Shown piece by piece: positions 7,028 to 12,840 of a stretch of DNA of 12,840 nucleotides. The notes under the pieces were generated by a model, which saw nothing but the letters and a program-made list of their open reading frames with translations, did not search any database and was not told the DNA's origin. Position numbers and translations under genes: made by a program. The stretch lies in NCBI GenBank assembly GCA_002298665.1, contig DBKW01000032.1, positions 1 to 12,840 of the forward strand, read 5' to 3'. Position 1 is the first letter of the stretch. Every line of letters starts with the position of its first letter. This stretch comes from Verrucomicrobia bacterium UBA740. Its GTDB lineage: Bacteria; Verrucomicrobiota; Kiritimatiellia; RFP12; UBA1067.

Positions 7028-7791
7028 CGTTCTTCAATTTGTCGCGTTTCCGTCTCTGCGACGTGACGGGCATCCCGATCTACGTGGATGTCTCCTTCGC
7101 CATCCTGCTTCTCTTCTTCGTCATGGACGGGGGCGGCATCGCCCTGGGCGTCCCCTGCGCCCTGATCCTCGCGCTGAGCGTCGTCGCCCACGAACTCGGG
7201 CACGCCCTGACGGCGCGGGCCTTCGGCTATGCGACGCAGGACATCACCATCTCGCTTCTGGGCGGATGCGCCTCGCTGATCGCCCTGCCGCGCAAGGCCT
7301 GGCAGGAATTCCTGACGGCGCTGGCGGGGCCCGTGGTCAGCTTCCTCCTGGCGCTCTTCGCCTTCCTCGCGCGCCGGTTCCTGCCGATAGAGAACCAATG
7401 GCTCGCGCACATGCTCTCCTATTGCTGCTTGCTCAACGTCATGCTGGGGGCGTTCAACCTGCTCCCGGGCTTCCCGATGGACGGCGGGCGCATCTTCCGC
7501 AGCGTGCTGATGGCGTTCTTCTCGCGCGAGCGGGCGACGTTCGTGGCCATGTGGGTCGGGCGCGCCTTCGCCATCCTGCTCGCCGTCTCGGGCCTGCACG
7601 CGATGTTCACGGGCGGACCGTGGGCCTTCGTGCGCGTGCTCATCGCCTGGATGATCTGGCGGGAAGGCTGGCGCGAATACCAGCTCGCGCGGTTCGAGTC
7701 CGCCTGGCGCTACACGGAATCCTACCGGGCGCGCGTCTCGCCCCCGCCCTACGGCGGCAAGGGCGACGACTGCGACGTGACGCGCGAATGA
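7024..7791 (+). CDS. M50-family (site-2-type) membrane metalloprotease
   Basis: This 255-residue protein of the inner membrane has the zinc-binding HELGH at 56-60 inside a hydrophobic helix, and the third-ligand motif NLLPGFPMDGGR at 145-156 with Asp153. I see about five or six hydrophobic segments, near 22-34, 40-62, 94-115, 128-148, 165-182 and 188-202, and AGPVVSF (101-107) as in S2P relatives. It lacks a PDZ domain, so it is not RseP-like, and lacks CBS domains. The polar tail after about 205 is short. Such proteases cut membrane proteins within the bilayer, often anti-sigma factors; no candidate substrate is encoded beside it. AAGGAG at 7013-7018 gives a strong ribosome site, and ATGA overlaps join it to both neighbours. 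Confidence 0.9.
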   Translation: MTFFNLSRFRLCDVTGIPIYVDVSFAILLLFFVMDGGGIALGVPCALILALSVVAHELGHALTARAFGYATQDITISLLGGCASLIALPRKAWQEFLTALAGPVVSFLLALFAFLARRFLPIENQWLAHMLSYCCLLNVMLGAFNLLPGFPMDGGRIFRSVLMAFFSRERATFVAMWVGRAFAILLAVSGLHAMFTGGPWAFVRVLIAWMIWREGWREYQLARFESAWRYTESYRARVSPPPYGGKGDDCDVTRE

Positions 7792-9710
7792 GGTTCTTGG
7801 ATAGGATGAACGGCAAAATGACGGCTAATGTCCCGGGAAGGAAAGGGTTTTGGGCAAACCGCGCGGGCCTTTTCGTGTCGATCCTGGCTCTTGCGACGGC
7901 AGTCTCCCTGCCGGCCGCGGCGGAAACGAATGCGGTCGCGCAGCTTGCGCCCGTCACGGTCTGGGGCGAGCGCCTGCGCATGGGCGAGGCCCAGCCGGAC
8001 GATTCCCTCTGGCGCGGCGCGCCGCCGGCTTTGACGGTCCGTTCCCAGGGCGAAGCGGGCGGGCTCGTGGATCTGAGCGTCAACGGCGCGGCGTTTTCGG
8101 AGTCGGGCATCATCTTCAACGGCGCGGCGCTCAAGAACGCCCAAACCGAGCATTTCAACGCCGATTTCTCGTGCCCGTCCGATTGGCTGGAGACGCCGCG
8201 CGTCTTGACGGGGCTGGATCTCTTCCGCGCCAATACGGGCCATCCGGCCGGTTCGCTCGAGGCGCATACGGTCGCGCCGACGGTGCGTTCCGGCCGCGCC
8301 ACACTCGGCGTCGGCCTGGGCGGGCTCTACTTTACGCGCCTCAACGCGCTGGAAGTCTTCGACGTCGCCCCGGGCGTCCGCGGCTGGGCGGGCGCGTTCA
8401 TCGAGGCGGCGCACGCGGACCGCATCGACGGCTACAAGGAGAACGATCTGGACCGCCTGTCGGTGGGCGGGCGTTTCGGCCTGGCCGCCGAGAACTGGAT
8501 GTTCGACGCCCTGGTGGCCTTCCGCTGGCGCGATTTCGGCGTCCGCGGCGCATACGGCTACGATGCCCGGCCCGCCTGGGAAGCGAACAAGCAAGGCCTG
8601 GTTTCCGCGAATTGGCGCTATGACGCGGGCGACGACCAGGCGAGCGAGATCTCCGTCCTCTGGTCGCGCGCGGACGACGCCTACCGGCTCGACCGCGTCG
8701 TCCCCGAATACTACGAGAACAAGCATCTGGCGGACGAAATCGTCGTCCACGCCGCCACCCGCCGCCATTTCGCGGATTGGCTCTTCGTGGATCTGCGCGG
8801 CGACACGGCTTTCGAAGTCTACGACACTGCGCGCAAGCACGATTACACCGGCGCGAACCCCTATGCGCACAACTTCCGCCGCACGCGCGTGCACGGTTCG
8901 TACGCCGTCCTGCCGGGCGTCAAGGCCGGCCGCTGGGAAATCGCCGCGGGCGCGGCGGCGGAATTCTACAGCGCGTTCGACGCGCAGTGCAATCCGGCCG
9001 CCGGCGTCACGTACTTCACGGACGACGCCGAGCGCGGCAAAATCGCGCTTTCCTACCGCGAGGCGACGCGCATGCCCAGTTTCACCGAACTGACCTACGA
9101 GGGACCGACGACCGTCGGAACCTACAATCTGCCGCTTTCCCACACCCGCACGGTGGCGCTCGACTACTCCTACAGCCCCGACGGAAGCGGAACGGTCGAA
9201 GGCGTGCGCGCCGGATTCTTCCTCTCGCGCAGCCACCGCCTGACGGACTGGCTCAAGACGGCGCCGGGCGGACGCTGGACGGCGACGGCGCTTCGTCCGG
9301 TCACGTTCTTCGGTCTTTCGGGCGATGCCGTTTTCAGGCTGACCGACTCCCTCAAACTCATGGCGGACGGCGCCCTCACGCTCAAGGAGACGGATACGGA
9401 CTATTATTCGTCGCGCTACGTGATGGACTACCCCCTCGCCGCGTTTGCGCTCGAAGCCCGCTGGGACCTGACCGATTTCTGGTCCGTTTCGTACCGCCAG
9501 GGCGTGGAAGCGTGGAAGTCCAACCCCGTGCGCAACGGATCCTCGGTGCGGAACGTGTCGCGCCTGGAAACGACGGTCAAAATGCCGTTTTGCCGCGATT
9601 TCTCGGTTTCGCTGGGTCTGGCGGACCTTTTCGATCAGGCCTTCGAGGTTATCCCGGGGCAGAAGACGCAGGGCGTGACGGGCTATCTGGCCGCGACCTG
9701 CAAATGGTAG
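7788..9710 (+). CDS. TonB-dependent outer-membrane receptor, divergent plug
   Basis: This protein of up to 640 residues has a signal peptide: a basic stretch, a hydrophobic core AGLFVSILALATAVSL (26-41) and a likely signal peptidase I cut after LPAAA (41-45). APVTVWGERL (54-63) may be the TonB box. A plug spans about 65-165, with DLSVNGAAFSESGIIFNG (95-112) and a NAQTEHFNADF block (117-127); the usual plug-end RGP..LYG is not seen. The rest is rich in amphipathic strands and ends in GYLAATCKW, with a terminal aromatic residue typical of outer-membrane barrels. There is no STN signalling domain. The substrate is unknown. The ATG at 7788 overlaps the protease stop but has no Shine-Dalgarno site; ATGs at 7806 and 7818 are alternatives that shorten the n-region. 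DNA around 7795-7850 is locally richer in AT than its surroundings. Confidence 0.85.
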   Translation: MRFLDRMNGKMTANVPGRKGFWANRAGLFVSILALATAVSLPAAAETNAVAQLAPVTVWGERLRMGEAQPDDSLWRGAPPALTVRSQGEAGGLVDLSVNGAAFSESGIIFNGAALKNAQTEHFNADFSCPSDWLETPRVLTGLDLFRANTGHPAGSLEAHTVAPTVRSGRATLGVGLGGLYFTRLNALEVFDVAPGVRGWAGAFIEAAHADRIDGYKENDLDRLSVGGRFGLAAENWMFDALVAFRWRDFGVRGAYGYDARPAWEANKQGLVSANWRYDAGDDQASEISVLWSRADDAYRLDRVVPEYYENKHLADEIVVHAATRRHFADWLFVDLRGDTAFEVYDTARKHDYTGANPYAHNFRRTRVHGSYAVLPGVKAGRWEIAAGAAAEFYSAFDAQCNPAAGVTYFTDDAERGKIALSYREATRMPSFTELTYEGPTTVGTYNLPLSHTRTVALDYSYSPDGSGTVEGVRAGFFLSRSHRLTDWLKTAPGGRWTATALRPVTFFGLSGDAVFRLTDSLKLMADGALTLKETDTDYYSSRYVMDYPLAAFALEARWDLTDFWSVSYRQGVEAWKSNPVRNGSSVRNVSRLETTVKMPFCRDFSVSLGLADLFDQAFEVIPGQKTQGVTGYLAATCKW

Positions 9711-9717
9711 GGGGCGC

Positions 9718-10473
9718 ATGAAACGACTCATCGAGGCTTTGCGGCAGGCGAAACGCGCGGGCGTATTGACCGGCGCGGGGGTCTCCACCCTGAGCGGCAT
9801 CCCCGACTTCCGCGGTCCGCAGGGACTTTACCGGAATCCGGACGCCGAGCGCATTTTCGACATCGACTGGTTCGACCGCGACCCGACGATCTACTATCGC
9901 GGATGCGCCGAGCTCGTGTACGGGCTGGGGGCCTACAAGCCCAACGCCGTCCACTACGCGCTCGCCCGTCTCGAACGGCTGGGCCGGGTGGCGGGCGTCG
10001 CCACGCAGAACATCGACATGCTGCACCAGAAAGCCGGTTCGCGGCGCGTCCACGAAGTGCACGGCTCGCCGGCGTTCCACCATTGCCGGCGCTGCGGCGA
10101 CGCGAAGACCTTCGACGAGATCTGCGCCCTGATCGCCGCGCACGGCGGACGCGCCGCGCTGGGCAATCCCTACGTGCCGCGCTGCGCCTGCGGGGGCGTC
10201 TACAAGCCGGACATCACGTTCTTCGGCGAAGCCCTGCCGGAGGAGGCGTTCCGCGCGGCGCAGGCGGACGCGATGGGGAGCGACGTCTATCTCGTCCTGG
10301 GCACGTCGCTCACGGTCTTCCCGGCGGCGGGTCTGCCGCGTCTCGCCCTGCAGGGCGGGGCGAAGCTCTTTATCGTCAACGCCCAGCCGACGCCGCTGGA
10401 CGCGTATGCCGTCGCCGCGTACACCGACCTCGCCGCGTTCGCCGCGGCCGTCGCGGAGGAGTTCGCGCCATGA
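9718..10473 (+). CDS. Sir2-family NAD-dependent protein deacetylase (sirtuin)
   Basis: This 251-residue cytoplasmic enzyme removes acyl groups from lysine, using NAD+. It has GAGVSTLSGIPDFRG (19-33), TQNID (96-100), the catalytic His115 in VHEVHG, GTSL (195-198) and VN (210-211). Zinc ligands are C123-x2-C126 and C156-x-C158. FDIDWF (47-52) and the overall spacing resemble Thermotoga Sir2 (class U). The Tyr-x-x-Arg pair that marks desuccinylases such as CobB or SIRT5 is absent, so plain deacetylation is more likely. A possible target in bacteria is acetyl-CoA synthetase, but none is nearby. AGGGGG just upstream (7-bp gap after the receptor gene) is a good ribosome site. It overlaps the uup start by 4 bases. 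Confidence 0.95.
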   Translation: MKRLIEALRQAKRAGVLTGAGVSTLSGIPDFRGPQGLYRNPDAERIFDIDWFDRDPTIYYRGCAELVYGLGAYKPNAVHYALARLERLGRVAGVATQNIDMLHQKAGSRRVHEVHGSPAFHHCRRCGDAKTFDEICALIAAHGGRAALGNPYVPRCACGGVYKPDITFFGEALPEEAFRAAQADAMGSDVYLVLGTSLTVFPAAGLPRLALQGGAKLFIVNAQPTPLDAYAVAAYTDLAAFAAAVAEEFAP

Positions 10474-12164
10474 GCGATTTTCTGCTTTCCCTCAAGGACG
10501 TCTCGCTGGCTTTCGGCGGCCCGCCCGTCCTGGAACACGTCTCGCTTTCCGTCTCCAAGGGCCTGCGCGCGGCGCTGACGGGCCGCAACGGCTCGGGCAA
10601 GTCCACGCTCCTGAAGGTCGTCGCGGGCATCCTGGAGCCCGATTCGGGCGAGATCGTCCGCGCGCCCGGCCTGCGCACCGTCTACGTCTCGCAGGACGTC
10701 CCCCACGACCGTCCGGACGACCCGGCGTTCAACGCGCTTTCGGGCGGCGGACGCCGCCGGCGCATACTGGAGGACGCGCTGCTGGCGAAGCCCGACCTGC
10801 TCTTGCTGGACGAGCCGACGAACCATCTCGACATCGAGACCATCGACTGGCTCGAGGGCATGCTGCGCCGGGCGCGCGAAATGGCCGTCCTCGTCGTCAC
10901 GCACGACCGCCGCTTCCTGCGCCGCGTGGCCACCCGCATCTACGACCTCGACCGCGGCGAAATCTCCGGCTGGGAATGCGACTACACGACGTTCGTGAAG
11001 CGCAAGGCCGAACTGCTCGCCGACGAAGCCGTCTTCTGGGAGCGCAAGGCGAAGAAGCTCAAGGAGGAGGAAGCCTGGATCCGCCGCGGCGTGAAGGCCC
11101 GCACGACCCGCAACGAAGGGCGCGTGGCGGCGCTCCTGAAGCTGCGCGAGGAATTCGCCGCGCGGCGCACCGCCCCCGGCGCCGCCGCGATGAAACTCGA
11201 CACGGCCGCCGCGGGCGGCGTCTCCGTCATCAAGGCGCAGGACGTCTCCTTCTCCTGGCCCGGCGCCGAAAAGCCGCTCATCCGCGATTTCACGACGACC
11301 ATCCTGCGCGGCGAACGCATCGGCCTGCTCGGACGGAACGGCGCGGGCAAGACGACGCTCCTCAACCTCCTCACCGGACGCCTCGCGCCCACCTCGGGCA
11401 CGATCCAGATCGGCACGCGCGTCGAGATGGCGTTCTTCGACCAGCTGCGCACGGAAATGAAGGGCGACCTGACCGTGGCCGAGAACATCGCCAGCGACCG
11501 CGACGAAGTCGTCGTCGGCGGCGTGAAGAAGCACGTCTTCTCCTATCTGGCGGACTTCCTCTTTTCGTCCGACCGGTGCCGCACGCCCGTGCGGGCGCTT
11601 TCCGGCGGCGAGCGCGCGCGCCTCATGCTCGCCAAACTCTTCCTCAAGCCCGCCAACCTGCTCGTCATGGACGAGCCCACGAACGATCTGGACGTGGAGA
11701 CGATGGAGCTTCTCGAGGAACAGCTCCTCGCCTACAAAGGCACGCTCCTGCTCGTTTCGCACGACCGCGAGTTCCTGGACCACGTGGTCACCTCCACGCT
11801 CGTCCTGGAGGGCGACGGCCTCGTGCGGGCGTATCCGGGCGGGTACGAGGACTATCTGCGCCAGCGCCAGCCGCCCGCCGCCGCCGAAAAGAAGTCCGCC
11901 CCGGCGGAGGCCGCGCCCCCGCCGCCGCGCCCGGCCGCCCGCAAGCTTTCCTACAACGAACAGCGCGAACTCGCGGCCTTGCCGGACCGGATCGACGCGC
12001 TCGAGAAGGAGACCGCCGCCCTGCGCGAACGCCTCGCGGACGGCGCGCTCTACCGCACGGACCCCGCACGGGCCGCGGCGGACGCGGCGCGCCTGCCGGC
12101 CGCGGAAGCCGAGCTCGAGGCCGCCGTCGAGCGCTGGGCGGCCCTCGAGGAACGCAAGGCCTAG
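10470..12164 (+). CDS. uup: ABC-F ATPase Uup with shortened first nucleotide-binding domain
   Basis: Uup is a soluble ABC-F protein linked to ribosome function and to stability of branched DNA. Both ATPase halves are present: Walker A GRNGSGKST (38-46) and GRNGAGKTT (288-296), signatures LSGG (90-93) and LSGGE (377-381), Walker B ending DEP at 114-116 and 401-403, and switch His145 and His431. The inter-domain linker carries WIRRGVKARTTRNEGRV (203-219), a Uup hallmark. A Pro/Ala-rich stretch (468-490) leads to the C-terminal coiled-coil domain (491-564). In the first half only 14 residues separate Gln75 from LSGG, against 51 in the second half; E. coli Uup has about 70 more residues there and is 635 long overall. 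The reading frame is intact across this point. GGAGGA at 10455-10460 and an ATGA overlap with the sirtuin gene set the start. Confidence 0.94.
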   Translation: MSDFLLSLKDVSLAFGGPPVLEHVSLSVSKGLRAALTGRNGSGKSTLLKVVAGILEPDSGEIVRAPGLRTVYVSQDVPHDRPDDPAFNALSGGGRRRRILEDALLAKPDLLLLDEPTNHLDIETIDWLEGMLRRAREMAVLVVTHDRRFLRRVATRIYDLDRGEISGWECDYTTFVKRKAELLADEAVFWERKAKKLKEEEAWIRRGVKARTTRNEGRVAALLKLREEFAARRTAPGAAAMKLDTAAAGGVSVIKAQDVSFSWPGAEKPLIRDFTTTILRGERIGLLGRNGAGKTTLLNLLTGRLAPTSGTIQIGTRVEMAFFDQLRTEMKGDLTVAENIASDRDEVVVGGVKKHVFSYLADFLFSSDRCRTPVRALSGGERARLMLAKLFLKPANLLVMDEPTNDLDVETMELLEEQLLAYKGTLLLVSHDREFLDHVVTSTLVLEGDGLVRAYPGGYEDYLRQRQPPAAAEKKSAPAEAAPPPPRPAARKLSYNEQRELAALPDRIDALEKETAALRERLADGALYRTDPARAAADAARLPAAEAELEAAVERWAALEERKA

Positions 12165-12173
12165 GAGACGCGC

Positions 12174-12806
12174 ATGTACATCCTCTGGGACTGGAACGGC
12201 ACGCTGCTGGACGACACCGAGACCTGTCTCGCCGCCCTGAACGACATGCTCGCCGCACGGCGCCTGCCCACAATCGGCCTGGACTATTTCAAGGACCATT
12301 TCGCCTTCCCCGCGCGGCGTTTCTACGAGGAGCTCGGCATTCGCGCGACGGGACCCGAATGGCAGGCCCTCGCGCAGGAGTTCCACGACCGCTACCACAG
12401 CCGGACGCCCCGCCTCAACGCCGAGGCGCGCGACGTCCTCGGACGCCTGCACGCGGATAAGATCGGCCAGTCCGTCATTTCGGCCTTGCGCCAGGACCTG
12501 CTTTCGCGCGACACCGCCGCGTTCGGCCTGACGGACTTCTTCGACCACGTCTACGGCGTGGACAACCTGGACGGCGGAACCAAGGTCGCGCGCGCCCTCG
12601 AGCTGAAGGCCCTCCTGGAGAAGGAGCGCGGACGCGAGCCGCTCGTCGTCATCGGCGACTCCCTGCACGACAAGGAAGTCGCGGACGCCCTGGGCGCGCG
12701 CTGCGTCCTCTTCGGCGGCGGTTCGCACAGCCTCGCCCGCCTCGCCGCGGTCGCCCCCGCCTTCAATTCCCTCGCGGACTGCGTCGCCTGCGCGCTCGAG
12801 GGCTAG
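12174..12806 (+). CDS. HAD-superfamily hydrolase, phosphoglycolate phosphatase-like
   Basis: This 210-residue HAD protein has motif I WDWNGTLLDD (5-14) with nucleophile Asp6, a helical cap at about 15-85, motif II around Ser103, motif III Lys137 in GGTK, and motif IV VIGDSLHDKEVA (159-170) with Asp162 and Asp166. The second motif I acid, usually Asp and used as the general acid, is Asn8. I recall DWNGT in other HAD proteins of Bacteroidetes and PVC bacteria, so it may be a subfamily trait and not decay. The substrate is unknown; phosphoglycolate or another small phosphate ester is a guess from the cap type. GGAG at 12164-12167, overlapping the uup stop, is the ribosome site. It is the last gene seen in the operon. 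Confidence 0.88.
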   Translation: MYILWDWNGTLLDDTETCLAALNDMLAARRLPTIGLDYFKDHFAFPARRFYEELGIRATGPEWQALAQEFHDRYHSRTPRLNAEARDVLGRLHADKIGQSVISALRQDLLSRDTAAFGLTDFFDHVYGVDNLDGGTKVARALELKALLEKERGREPLVVIGDSLHDKEVADALGARCVLFGGGSHSLARLAAVAPAFNSLADCVACALEG

Positions 12807-12807
12807 A

Positions 12808-12832
12808 CCCCTCAGAAGTACGGACAGAGGGG
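12808..12832 (+). terminator. Possible stem-loop after the last gene
   Basis: CCCCTC at 12808-12813 pairs with GAGGGG at 12827-12832 around a 13-nt loop, starting 2 bases after the HAD stop codon. A second, competing pairing is GAAGT (12815-12819) with ACTTC (12834-12838). The window ends 8 bases later with no T-tract visible, so an intrinsic terminator cannot be confirmed. Confidence 0.25.
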
Positions 12833-12840
12833 GACTTCCT

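Noticed and set aside
7749..9800. Long open frame on the - strand (683 codons) opposite the TonB receptor
   Set aside because: It is rich in Arg, Ala and Val with no recognisable motif and mirrors a gene with signal peptide and barrel features; high GC in third codon positions creates such antisense frames.
10287..12728. Long open frame on the - strand (813 codons) opposite uup and the HAD gene
   Set aside because: The same GC shadow effect; the + strand carries complete ABC-F and HAD motif sets with ribosome sites.
1..12840. Mobile element, phage defence or CRISPR system
   Set aside because: No transposase, integrase, nuclease, direct repeat array with spacers, tRNA gene or attachment site was seen; the genes are of housekeeping type with similar codon use.

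Overview
This is a GC-rich window with every supported gene on the + strand. It reads as a chromosomal stretch of a Gram-negative bacterium: there is an outer-membrane TonB-dependent receptor with a signal peptide, a NifA-type sigma-54 activator, and strong Shine-Dalgarno sites inside the operon. The protein variants (a plug with an N-Q-T-E-H-F motif, a shortened Uup, and an amidophosphoribosyltransferase of the 'MGGF' type) remind me of the PVC superphylum, perhaps Kiritimatiellota or Lentisphaerota. That placement is inference from memory, not a search result.

Layout. Positions 1-95 hold a degenerate short repeat, a G-rich run that fits a G-quadruplex pattern, and an extended -10 promoter almost touching the first start codon. 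Gene 1 (96-1625) is a GAF/AAA+/Fis sigma-54 activator. A 63-bp gap carries a second extended -10 promoter. From there nine genes run head to tail to 12806 with gaps of at most 25 bp and many 1-4 bp start/stop overlaps: glycyl-tRNA synthetase, a PurF-like amidophosphoribosyltransferase, glutamyl-tRNA synthetase, an RsmC-like methyltransferase, an M50 site-2-type protease, a TonB-dependent receptor, a Sir2 deacylase, the ABC-F ATPase Uup and a HAD hydrolase. The last 34 bp hold only a possible stem-loop.

How the genes fit together. The operon mixes translation (two aminoacyl-tRNA synthetases, a probable rRNA methyltransferase, a ribosome-associated ABC-F protein), nucleotide synthesis (PurF-like), envelope functions (M50 protease, TonB receptor) and protein or metabolite repair (Sir2, HAD). 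It looks like a growth-linked housekeeping operon, not a defence or mobile system. I see no transposase, integrase, CRISPR array, tRNA or rRNA gene.

The most interesting points are: two promoters with the same layout that predict leaderless or nearly leaderless mRNAs; a PurF homologue whose usual glutamine-binding motifs are replaced although Cys5 and the PRPP loop remain; a Uup protein lacking about 70 residues of the first ATPase helical subdomain; a GluRS lacking the zinc module; and a GAFTDA loop in the sigma-54 activator. No clearly new multi-gene system is visible.
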